Assembly: GCF_938010525.1 (NCBI RefSeq)
Contig: NZ_CALLVK010000020.1
Location: 1-64,000, forward strand
DNA: 64,000 nt
Reading direction: 5' to 3'
Source: Abiotrophia sp938010525
GTDB lineage: Bacteria > Bacillota > Bacilli > Lactobacillales > Aerococcaceae
Below, in pieces: positions 24,396-32,129 of the stretch; positions within the stretch are counted from its first letter, which is position 1, and every line of letters begins with the position of its first letter. The notes under the pieces are model-generated. The model saw only the letters and a list, made by a program, of their open reading frames with translations. It was not told where the DNA came from and did not search any database. Position numbers and translations under genes: made by a program.

Positions 24396-25070
24396 ATGAC
24401 TAAATTAATTGAAATGAAACAAGTAACGAAAACTTACGGGCATGGGCATTTACAGGTGGTTGCTTTACACGAAACAAACTTCCATCTCAATGCTGGTGAG
24501 TTTGTGGCCATTATTGGACCGTCAGGTTCCGGGAAAACAACTTTCTTGACCACACTCGGACAACTCCAACATCCATCGAGTGGTGATATTCTTGTAAAAG
24601 GAAAAGATACGCACCAGTTATCTGAAAAAGAAAAAACGGCTTTACGTTTCAAGGAGTTTGGCTTTATTCTGCAAACCTCTAACTTAATCCCATTTCTAAC
24701 CGTCAAAGAACAATTAGACTTAATCGACCGTTTGGATAAGGGAAGGTCGGTTAAAGAAGATCGTCAAAAATTATTCAATCTATTGGATTTAGACAAGGTC
24801 AAAAACAACTACCCCAAAGAACTTTCTGGGGGCGAACGTCAACGTGCTGCGATTGCACGAGCCCTCTACAATAACCCAAGTATCATTTTGGCCGACGAAC
24901 CAACTGCGAGTCTAGACACCCAACGGGCTTATCAAGTCACTGATATGTTAGCTACTATTGCTCATGAACAAGGGAGAGGAGTTGTCATGATTACCCATGA
25001 CACACGACTTTTAGACAAGTTCGACCGTATTTACACCATGAATGACGGCCAATTGAAGGAGAAAGTCTAA
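24396..25070 (+). CDS. HrtA-like ABC transporter ATPase
   Basis: Cytosolic ATPase partner of the preceding permease, 224 residues (MacB/LolD-like type). Walker A GPSGSGKTT near residue 42, Q-loop FILQTSNL near 90, signature LSGGERQRAAIARAL near 143, Walker B IILADEPTASLD near 163 and H-loop MITHD near 199 are all intact. The AAGGAG SD lies 6 nt before the ATG. With HrtB-like permease it would form a 2+2 complex exporting heme or a related toxic amphiphile. No clear terminator follows. Confidence 0.85.
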   Translation: MTKLIEMKQVTKTYGHGHLQVVALHETNFHLNAGEFVAIIGPSGSGKTTFLTTLGQLQHPSSGDILVKGKDTHQLSEKEKTALRFKEFGFILQTSNLIPFLTVKEQLDLIDRLDKGRSVKEDRQKLFNLLDLDKVKNNYPKELSGGERQRAAIARALYNNPSIILADEPTASLDTQRAYQVTDMLATIAHEQGRGVVMITHDTRLLDKFDRIYTMNDGQLKEKV

Positions 25071-25129
25071 AACTATAGGTAAGTAATTCCATCTATTTGG
25101 TCTGCATATATAGAAAAAAGCCTTGATAC

Positions 25130-25447
25130 TGTACTGACCCCAAAAAGCTAGACAATAAATAAAAGAACGACTAACCAAAGGATTTAGTTCTGTATTGTAC
25201 AGGATTAAGTCCTTTTAGTTTGAGTTTAATACGGCGATGGTTGTAGTAATGAATGTAGGACTCAATAGCTCTGGCTAAGTAATCAATCGTTTTGTAGGAC
25301 TTCTGTCTGCCATAAACCATCTCAGATTTTAAGATGCCAAAGAAGGACTCCATCATCTCATTATCAGGACTATTCCCTCTGCGCGACATGGAAGGCTTCA
25401 TCTTCTTACTCTTAAGGACTTGGTGGTATAGTAAGTGCTGATATTGC
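25130..25447 (-). mobile_element. IS3-family remnant (right end with inverted repeat)
   Basis: The end TGTACTGACCCCAAAAAGCT at 25130 matches the inverted-repeat type of IS3-family elements. Transposase coding sequence reaches from 25171 up to about 25447, where it joins an acetyltransferase gene fragment. The left end and most of the transposase are missing. Confidence 0.82.
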
Positions 25448-25449
25448 CA
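25171..25449 (-). pseudogene. IS3-family transposase, C-terminal fragment
   Basis: The translation contains the integrase core signature SMSRRGNSPDNEMMESFFG, with the catalytic Glu within ESFFG, and the ending YNHRRIKLKLKGLNPVQYR typical of IS3 OrfB. Only about the last 90 codons remain, and the upstream frame joins acetyltransferase sequence. The remaining part starts around residues QHLLYHQVLKSKKMKPS. It cannot be an active transposase. Confidence 0.88.
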
Positions 25450-25706
25450 TAGCCCTTCCCTTGATAGCGCTCATCAATAAATAAATGGCTAAAATCATAG
25501 GCATTTAATAGTGGACAATCATAATACAAGCCCATTCCAATCGGCAATTCATCATCATAAATCAAACAGGCATAACTCCCCATATTCCGATAAGCATATG
25601 CTCGTGCTAGCAACTTCATAGAGCTGGCAACATGCTTTACTTGGTGCGGAGCAACTCCCAGAGGGATTCTCCAATTACCTTGTGTGATATCTTTTAGATG
25701 TATCAT
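25440..25706 (-). pseudogene. GNAT acetyltransferase, 5' fragment truncated by the IS remnant
   Basis: About 88 N-terminal residues of a GNAT family protein: MIHLKDITQGNWRIPLGVAP at the start, GSYACLIYDDELPIGMGLYY in the middle and LFIDERYQGKGYG at the acetyl-CoA loop, where homology stops and IS3 sequence begins. The C-terminal half is not seen nearby. The remaining frame runs on into IS sequence as non-homologous residues before a stop. Confidence 0.83.
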
Positions 25707-25950
25707 TAGCTATCTCCTTCGAAAAGGTAATCCTTCTCCAACGCCTATGTCTATTATATTTTCCCCTTAATTTCGATACCAGCTTAATCTTTAGCTTGCC
25801 TTTAAACTCATTTGTCTACTCATCTCTATTTTAAATAGTTTCTTCATTTTTTTCCACTGCTTTTAAGTAGCTTTCAGGTTCATGCTGTACATTAGAGTTA
25901 GCACTAAGGAAAGGAGAAAGCTCCCCCCCAGAGGTGAGCGGTGTAAAACA

Positions 25951-26202
25951 ATGAGAACAATCGTCGTCATACCTAATCTACTAGCCCAAAAACTTCATAA
26001 GTACTTCCTCAGATCAGAAAACGCCAAGGCAGCCTACAAGATGGGCGTCCTCACCCTCATCTTCGGCGCCTTCCTAAAAGGCGTCTTCGACATCTACGGC
26101 ACCCATTCAGTCTACCCAAGCTTCTACCTACCAGTGGGCCTGATACTCTTGCTGGTCGCACTTGGCTTTGAAATCCACCAGAGGAAGGGGATGACAAAAT
26201 AG
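25951..26202 (+). CDS. Small membrane protein, copy 2 of a duplicated gene
   Basis: An 83-residue protein nearly identical to the product of 19204-19455. Changes such as V/I, S/P, T/S and K/R are mostly conservative. Two hydrophobic helices flank FDIYGTHSVYP, and the C-terminal tail is basic. The start is the same ATG as in copy 1, preceded by the same leader. The function is unknown. Its terminator is intact. Confidence 0.65.
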   Translation: MRTIVVIPNLLAQKLHKYFLRSENAKAAYKMGVLTLIFGAFLKGVFDIYGTHSVYPSFYLPVGLILLLVALGFEIHQRKGMTK

Positions 26203-26212
26203 GAAATGAAAT

Positions 26213-26246
26213 AACCGGAGGTCAGCCTATAAAGGCGCCTCCGGTT
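26213..26246 (+). terminator. Hairpin/terminator at the end of cassette copy 2
   Basis: AACCGGAGG / CCTCCGGTT stem with an inner GCCTATAAAGGC hairpin. The T run is weak here, stronger in the detached tail at 20586-20645. Confidence 0.6.
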
Positions 26247-26360
26247 ATTATGTGGCATTTGTTTCGTTTCATTACATTATAAGCTTAGTGCACATCCTAG
26301 TCTGTATTCCAAACTATTAGCACGTCTTCATATTTATCGTGATATCAAGCTAGTAGTTTT

Positions 26361-26621
26361 TTATATTGTGCCTAGTTCGTTTAACTTTATAACATCGCAG
26401 CCTTTTTTAGTATAGTACTCTATCATTTCAGGAATCTTTGCTTTGTTATAGCTAGTTATTCCATCGAAAATGACGTGGACAGCATATCCCGATTTTGCCA
26501 TATTATAAGGAGTAGATTTTATGCATTCAGTGGCATCAGCTCCTGTAACATAAAATAATGAATTTAATACCATCATGAGAATGTAATATTTAGCAGGGTC
26601 CACCAGGGGCGTTCTGCCCAA
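26361..26621 (-). pseudogene. Isochorismatase-like hydrolase, C-terminal fragment
   Basis: The translation carries LFYVTGADATECIKSTPYN, with the family's active-site cysteine, followed by SGYAVHVIFDGITSYNKAKI and a C-terminal EYYTKKGCDVIKL. This is the last half of a cysteine hydrolase of the isochorismatase/nicotinamidase group. The N-terminal half with the catalytic Asp and Lys is missing, and the first residues (MGRTPLVDP) do not fit the family. Probably a remnant. Confidence 0.7.
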
Positions 26622-26683
26622 CTATTAGAATACAACTTCATATTTTTAAACACGCGAGCTATGTATAATAATCGGAAAAAACA

Positions 26684-28246
26684 TCATATTAATATATCAT
26701 TAAATAAGAAATCTATCAAATCTATCCTTTGTTTCCAAGCCTTTTTATCCGTAGTGCACAGTTCATCGTAGAGGTCATCAGCTGAATCAAAAAAACTATA
26801 TATACCTTCTGGAGAATAGATTATCTCATTCAAAAATGTATCAATCATCGCTGGGTCAAACTGCAAAGCATCTAGTTCACAATAAGCATATTTTGGGTAT
26901 TCTTCGTTATTTTTAATTATCCAATACAGCACCTCCTTCTTATACTGTTGAATAATTTTATATCTCTCATATAAATTCTCTGGACTCCTTTGACTGTATA
27001 CCATATTTGATGATGAATCATAATCTAGCTCGTAAGCATAAATTTTTAATTCATGGCAAATTTCGCAGCATTCGTTATAATACTTATTAGCTATCTCCCA
27101 CAAGAATTTACCAAATCTTTTTTTTATATAGTCGCCGCCTTCCTCCTTTCTCTCTTTTAACTTTCGTAACAAGTCAATCTCTGGTGTTTTTGATTTCAAG
27201 TAGGTCTCATCATTATACCTTGCATATCGTATAGTATTATAAAAATCCGAAAGGATACCTAGCAAATTCTTACCCGACTTCTTTATAGATACGTTCCTAT
27301 TTGCTTCAATCCAGTCATTTAAACCATTATGTGAATGACTCATTAGTAGATCATATGCTTTATTCTTTTCGCTTTCCAATATATGTTTATTCTTACAAAT
27401 TAACTCTATTAACGTTTTTTGAATTCTCTCAATCCCCTGAGACGCAAAATAAAGCGTCATAAATGGATACTCAACTAAATAAGATGTTTGCGTATCAAAA
27501 CATATTTTGTCCAGTGAATGAATAGATTTCCAAATCAAGACTCCCGCAATTTGCAATTCTTCTCTAATAGAGAAGTTTAAAGTCGTCAAGTCTCGATCAA
27601 TTTCTTTTGTTTTTTGAAGTGTTACTTCTAAATCTTTTTCTGTTTTAACAAGATTAGATTGCCTAAAACTTTCATCATCTAGGGTACTATACGAATTCGC
27701 TTCATGCACCCGCTGTATATATCCATATTTATTGAGTATTTCTTTATCATAGAAAGGACCTTCACCTTCTTCATTTACAAAAGTAAAAATTGTATTTTTA
27801 CTTATAGCGAAACTCCTAATCATGCGTTTCCAAAATTGTTTTTTTTCACTAGTACTGCCCTGGTTTATTCTGAACATACCGATATACGCAGTAAAACTTT
27901 TGGATAACCTATCATTTATCAATGTAGCAATATCTGGGATAATATCCTCTATTATCCAAACAAAAGGGTAATCCCTAAAAGAGTTACTACTTAGTTTTTT
28001 AAAATCAACTGTACAGCACTTATCCTTATATACATAGGGCTCAATATCCATACCAAAATAGTTCATATCAACAGGACAATCTCCCAAAGAAACAATCATT
28101 TTAAAAGGGTTATCAACTAATTCCCTTCCACAGATCATATTTTCGAATATAACTTGACCATAAAAATTGCTTCCCGTATCTCCGCTATCAAATATAAATG
28201 CAAAAATTTCTCCGCCATGTCCCATATACTGTCTCCACTCTTTCAC
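26684..28246 (-). CDS. Unknown 520-aa protein next to a protein kinase
   Basis: A large cytosolic-looking protein with no signal peptide or membrane helix. Residues 1-110 contain FAFIFDSGDTGSNFYGQVIF and CTVDFKKLSSNSFRDYPFVW; residues 210-330 look helical and may form a coiled coil (KTEKDLEVTLQKTKEID); the C-terminal third is rich in Tyr, Lys and Asp. I do not recognise any domain. The start is either the GTG at 28246 or an ATG seven codons later with GGAG 7 nt upstream. It is AT-rich compared with flanking housekeeping genes and follows the kinase gene in the same direction, 457 bp apart. The two may act together. Confidence 0.7.
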   Translation of the reverse strand: MKEWRQYMGHGGEIFAFIFDSGDTGSNFYGQVIFENMICGRELVDNPFKMIVSLGDCPVDMNYFGMDIEPYVYKDKCCTVDFKKLSSNSFRDYPFVWIIEDIIPDIATLINDRLSKSFTAYIGMFRINQGSTSEKKQFWKRMIRSFAISKNTIFTFVNEEGEGPFYDKEILNKYGYIQRVHEANSYSTLDDESFRQSNLVKTEKDLEVTLQKTKEIDRDLTTLNFSIREELQIAGVLIWKSIHSLDKICFDTQTSYLVEYPFMTLYFASQGIERIQKTLIELICKNKHILESEKNKAYDLLMSHSHNGLNDWIEANRNVSIKKSGKNLLGILSDFYNTIRYARYNDETYLKSKTPEIDLLRKLKERKEEGGDYIKKRFGKFLWEIANKYYNECCEICHELKIYAYELDYDSSSNMVYSQRSPENLYERYKIIQQYKKEVLYWIIKNNEEYPKYAYCELDALQFDPAMIDTFLNEIIYSPEGIYSFFDSADDLYDELCTTDKKAWKQRIDLIDFLFNDILI

Positions 28247-28703
28247 TAAAATTCCCCAGCATAGTAAATTTTACAACTCTATAACATTATCGTATAAACT
28301 ATTAAGCTTAACCTAACCGTTTCTTGAAAGCAACACTACCTCTTCAACATAATATATAACGTAGGATACAAATAATTGGCTATATATATTCACTTTGTAA
28401 CATTCTCTCAATCTTCCTAATGACCCCACCTTTCACAAAAACTTTCATTCTTCTGATACCATATCGCTCCTTATTCTCCTACACGTTTGCCAAATATATT
28501 TCTTGTCTTGCCGTATACCCTTTTAAGTGAGGCGTTGAACTACAAGCAATAAATAGTGGTACCTGTATTCATTACTTGATCTAATCATGATTATCACTTT
28601 CTAAAAGAGCACAAACTATCAAAGCAATTGTCTTAAATTCTGACAAACGAACTTATCTTCATCGTATTCCTCTGATAGCCCCTAAAACCTAAATCAGAAC
28701 AGT
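28247..28703. other. Gene-free AT-rich region between the 520-aa gene and the kinase gene
   Basis: 457 bp without a convincing coding frame, terminator or repeat. It probably contains the promoter of the 520-aa gene, but no strong consensus stands out. Confidence 0.4.
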
Positions 28704-30221
28704 TTAATATGATGTATTAGCATTTAAAATATCTTCAAGGAGAGGATCTATGCCACCGTCTATTAAATCCTCAATTTTATGCTGGGCTTTATATCTACCC
28801 ACACTTTCGGCTAAATAACGTAAAATCTTTGCAGCAACCTCTTTTACTGGATAGGGGAACTCTTCCTTTAAAATCAAATATGAAAGATCAACGAAAACAT
28901 CTGCATATTCATATTCCTTTAAGTTTTCTATATAATAATAATCGATCGATTGAATTATATTATTCGCACGCCTTTCATCAGTATGCATAAAACTAACAAT
29001 AGCATATATAAAATCAGTGCCTTTTTGAATGCAATTTTTACACAAATCCTTCCCGCGCAAAGAAGAAATGTAGTTTTCTACATCAGAATCAAATTCCTGA
29101 TTTGAAATTTTCTTCCAGATTTCTTTTTCGTACTCTTTATCACTCATCAAACTAATAAAGTCATTAAGTTCTTCTAACATATGAGTTGCATCTTTATATC
29201 TATAATCGGGATTAAAAATAGTAGCTTTCTCACAGATTGGACCAAGAGGATGACTAAAATCATCAGGGTTAGTCGTTAGTATAAAATTGATTATACGTCC
29301 AAGAGAATAAACATCACTGCGCTTATCCGCCTCTTTCAACATAGTTAGTTGCTCAGGAGCACAATAATAAAGCTGTCCATATGATGCGGTATCAACTGTC
29401 TGATGAGAAGTTAAGGTATCCAAGTTTTTGCCTAGGCCAAAATCAGCTAGTTTTATTTTGTTTTCTACAAGAAAAATATTTGTTGAGCTTAAATCTCTAT
29501 GCAATACGTTTTTTTCATGAACAAGAGACATGGCACGCAATATTTGCCGTACAACATCAACTTGAGACTCGTACGATAAAGGGTTCTCTTTGATAAAGGT
29601 ATCCAATGTAGAATCTGCTTTTTCCATAGTATACGAACAGTTTTTGCTATCAAAATCAAACACTCTGATTATACTATCTATATCTGAACAAGATTTAGTA
29701 ATTTCATATTCTCTCTTAAAGCGACTTCTAAGTTCTCTTTTCTTACTTGACTCCTCACTTAGCTTTTTCATTACTAAACCCGTTGAGTTTTGATAATAAA
29801 TAGTCGCAAATCCACCTTTACCAATTTCAACCAAATCTAGATCTACTTCAACCAACTGAAACCTACCCTCTTTCTGGAATAATTTCAATGAATATATAGA
29901 ACACATCTTACCTATTTTATTGATTATCTTCTGCTGATGCTCTAGCGCATCAATCTCATTAGTTTGTCGTTCTATTAAAATATATTTTTTGCTAAGAATA
30001 ACATTTAAAAAATCACTAATCTTATTGCTGCTTTCTAATTCTAATAATTTCTGATTGACATACCTCCATCTTGTAGGAAAACCTCCTCCATAACTGTCAT
30101 TCGACTTAAACCTATTATTAAAGAATCGAACTAAATCTGGTCCTGTTTTATATATAAATAAATCTAAGTCATCCCCACAGAAAATTTTAGATAATTTCTC
30201 GAAGAAGTCTAAATTTATCAA
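28704..30221 (-). CDS. Soluble Ser/Thr protein kinase with an unrecognised N-terminal domain
   Basis: A 505-residue Hanks-type kinase without transmembrane helix or PASTA repeats, unlike the housekeeping PrkC/StkP. Residues 1-125 form a separate domain (FFEKLSKIFCGDDLDLFIYK, SYGGGFPTRWRYVNQKLLEL). The kinase spans about 130-360: glycine loop GKGGFATIY (134-142), Lys in VMKKL (152-153), HRDLSSTNIF (241-250), DFG (260-262), APE (288-290) and SDVYSLG (302-308). In the catalytic loop the usual HRDLKxxN lysine is Ser. Residues 375-505 are helical. The start is TTG with AGGAG 7 nt upstream. It lies in an AT-rich accessory zone, so a defence or mobile-element role is possible but unproven. Confidence 0.85.
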   Translation of the reverse strand: MINLDFFEKLSKIFCGDDLDLFIYKTGPDLVRFFNNRFKSNDSYGGGFPTRWRYVNQKLLELESSNKISDFLNVILSKKYILIERQTNEIDALEHQQKIINKIGKMCSIYSLKLFQKEGRFQLVEVDLDLVEIGKGGFATIYYQNSTGLVMKKLSEESSKKRELRSRFKREYEITKSCSDIDSIIRVFDFDSKNCSYTMEKADSTLDTFIKENPLSYESQVDVVRQILRAMSLVHEKNVLHRDLSSTNIFLVENKIKLADFGLGKNLDTLTSHQTVDTASYGQLYYCAPEQLTMLKEADKRSDVYSLGRIINFILTTNPDDFSHPLGPICEKATIFNPDYRYKDATHMLEELNDFISLMSDKEYEKEIWKKISNQEFDSDVENYISSLRGKDLCKNCIQKGTDFIYAIVSFMHTDERRANNIIQSIDYYYIENLKEYEYADVFVDLSYLILKEEFPYPVKEVAAKILRYLAESVGRYKAQHKIEDLIDGGIDPLLEDILNANTSY

Positions 30222-30777
30222 AATCTCACTCCTCTTATATCACGATACATCATCACTGTAACGTTGTTAAATTTACTTTTACCAATTTCTTGAGAAACAT
30301 CACATTTTAATCTCGTTTTAGTATGCAACAAGTTATAACAAATTCAAGGGAACATTAGTACTATATACTTTTTGCTACCTAATCAAAATCACAATCTCGA
30401 ATAACTGCCTTTATAACAATTCAATTATTTAATTTCTAATTACCTATACTGGCACTATTAGCTTGAAAGGAATTACATCTTCCAATATAATCTTACACTC
30501 TCCAATTATTTCAAATATTTGTATATAGTTTAAGCGGACTCTTTCATGATAAGTACTTTGAATGTACTAAACGTATAGCATTTCAAGTACTGAATTTATT
30601 ATTTTTAGCTCAAATAGAGCTAGCTTTCATGCCATTAAGCTACTCTAAATTTTTCTATATCATCTTGAAAAGCAAGATAACTTTTACAGAGATGTTTACG
30701 ATTTCGCAAAGCCTTAAATTTATTTCATTTTCTTTTACTATACTAACTCCCCATATTGTAATTATATCTTTCTAACT
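30222..30777. other. Gene-free AT-rich region upstream of the kinase gene
   Basis: About 550 bp with no convincing coding frame. It holds several small inverted repeats: AGTACTTTGAATGTACT near 30550 and TAGCTC-N5-GAGCTA near 30607. A stretch near 30664 (CTTGAAAAGCAAGATAAC) resembles one arm of the palindromic repeats at 56.3-57.2 kb. Otherwise nothing is seen. Confidence 0.4.
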
Positions 30778-30982
30778 ACCGCCACACACTCCACATGTGC
30801 AGTCTGAGGGAATAAATCAACCGGCTGCACCCACTGCAGCTCATAACCTGCCTGGGTCATGAGTTGACAATCCCGGGCGCAGGTGGCCGGGTTGCAGGAG
30901 ACGTAGACGATCTTGTCCGGCGCCAGCTCAATCAGGGTCTTAACGAATTCAGGGTCTAGGCCCTTGCGTGGTGGGTCAACCA
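30778..30982 (-). repeat. Duplicated 3' fragment of rlmD (205 bp)
   Basis: Aligns without gaps to 32155-32359, the 3' end of the complete rlmD gene, with about 17 differences in 205 bp (near 92 percent identity). It encodes MVDPPRKGLDPEF through QTAHVECVAV and then diverges to its own ending. It lies in the same orientation as rlmD, so the two copies are direct repeats around a 1.4-kb island. Most differences are at third codon positions, which suggests an orthologous donor rather than a recent local copy. Confidence 0.9.
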
Positions 30983-31039
30983 ATGCGGGATTGCGTCTTC
31001 AACTCCTTGGACCTCTTCAATTAATTGTCTGATTAGCAT
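30956..31039 (-). pseudogene. Truncated gene start fused to the rlmD fragment
   Basis: An ATG with AGGGGG SD 7 nt upstream begins MLIRQLIEEVQGVEDAIP and then runs into the rlmD fragment out of frame, ending after 27 codons. It follows the 164-aa gene by 17 bp, so a third gene of that operon seems to have been cut off by the rlmD duplication. Confidence 0.6.
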
Positions 31040-31056
31040 GGATAACCCCCTATAGC

Positions 31057-31551
31057 TTAGTACATACCGTAGTCTTCGTACCAGCCCAGAACCGCGACCT
31101 TATAGCCTTCTTTTGAGTATTTCTTGGCATAGCCTTCAGCCACCCAAGCACTAGGAAAAGTTAGGACTTGTAGTGTGTTTTTAGGATCCTGACGCGTATA
31201 TGTCCATAGACTCCGACTCCATCCTGAGACTTTATATTCTATTTCGCGATCCAACATAATGGCAAACACTTGCTTCTTGTAGCGCGAAAATCTCCCTACT
31301 TTATTCTGAAAAGCTTTATTTATCCATATACGCTTACCGTTCTCGAAGACAGAAAATCTCTGGTAAACTACAATCACATATCTCCCAGACTCAAAGTTAC
31401 TGCCCCAGTCATAGCCAACATCGTCCATGCCCATATAATCCGAAAATAGGTTGAACGCCTTAGCAATAAATGCTTTCTCACTATCTTCTGGTCTAAAGAC
31501 CAACTCAAGATTTTCTTCTTTAAAGACCGTTTCTACCTTCTGAATTCCCAT
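31057..31551 (-). CDS. Unknown 164-aa protein of the GIY-YIG island
   Basis: A cytosolic, aromatic-rich protein (YVIVVYQRFSVFENGKRIW, WVAEGYAKKYSKEGYKVAVL). No domain is recognised. A GGGAG SD precedes the ATG. It lies between the GIY-YIG gene upstream and a truncated gene downstream, all in one direction, within direct repeats of rlmD sequence. Probably part of a mobile or defence-type islet. Confidence 0.62.
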   Translation of the reverse strand: MGIQKVETVFKEENLELVFRPEDSEKAFIAKAFNLFSDYMGMDDVGYDWGSNFESGRYVIVVYQRFSVFENGKRIWINKAFQNKVGRFSRYKKQVFAIMLDREIEYKVSGWSRSLWTYTRQDPKNTLQVLTFPSAWVAEGYAKKYSKEGYKVAVLGWYEDYGMY

Positions 31552-31634
31552 GACAAGACTCCCTATACTTCCTAACTATCGATAACATAACTTTTCCCAT
31601 CATCAATATAGGCTTAACAAAGACTAGGACCCTC

Positions 31635-32090
31635 TTAATTCTGATAATGATTTTCCCAATAGGTCCTTGAATTTGGACCAGCACCCTCAGGAAGCTGCTC
31701 TAAACACAAATCTTCTTTTTGCATATCTACAATCCACTTAAGTTCTGCAAAGGCAAGTCGATGGGCTGCCCGCGAGAATGAGCTATCTTGGTAGTCTATT
31801 TCTTCTAGTATTTTGACCTCTATCCTATAGCCCGCTTGTATGTGTTGGTCGATTAGTTTAGGCACTAAGTTCGTAACGTAATTATTGAGATAACGATGAA
31901 TGTGACAACCTAACAATCTAGCACGTAAGTTCGTGGCTTTCCCCACATAGAGACAAAATTCTTCGTTCTCCTTTTTAGCAAACACGCCATAGACCGCCAC
32001 TATATCTCTTTCAAGCATTTCCAAAGGCAAATCAATCCCTCGTTCATTGGCTATATCCACCTTTTGTTTGTTTGTCATTCCCTTTCCCAT
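31635..32090 (-). CDS. GIY-YIG nuclease domain protein
   Basis: A 151-residue protein. The GIY-YIG pattern is present in variant form: VAVYGVFAKK near residues 31-40 and FCLYVGKATNLRARLLG near 45-61, with the conserved Arg and a downstream acidic residue in FAELKWIVDMQ. The N-terminus TNKQKVDIANERGIDLPLE is a small helical extension. Such domains cut DNA in repair, restriction and homing enzymes. The first start codon has a poor SD, so initiation could be four codons later. It is the first gene after rlmD and lies within the repeat-flanked islet. Confidence 0.75.
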   Translation of the reverse strand: MGKGMTNKQKVDIANERGIDLPLEMLERDIVAVYGVFAKKENEEFCLYVGKATNLRARLLGCHIHRYLNNYVTNLVPKLIDQHIQAGYRIEVKILEEIDYQDSSFSRAAHRLAFAELKWIVDMQKEDLCLEQLPEGAGPNSRTYWENHYQN

Positions 32091-32129
32091 TGATAATCAG
32101 TCCTGCCTTTTCAATAAATTTATCAATAC

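Larger units (their letters stand above)
25861..26246 (+). repeat. Duplicated cassette, copy 2 (complete)
   Basis: This copy keeps leader, gene and terminator in one piece. It matches 19116-19470 over the leader and gene, and 20586-20645 over the last 60 bp, which are identical. It is the likely reference form of the cassette. Confidence 0.85.

Noticed and set aside
26684..28246. Toxin of a toxin-antitoxin pair with the kinase
   Set aside because: Both genes are large, 457 bp apart, and no small antitoxin-like gene is between them; HipA-type motifs are absent.
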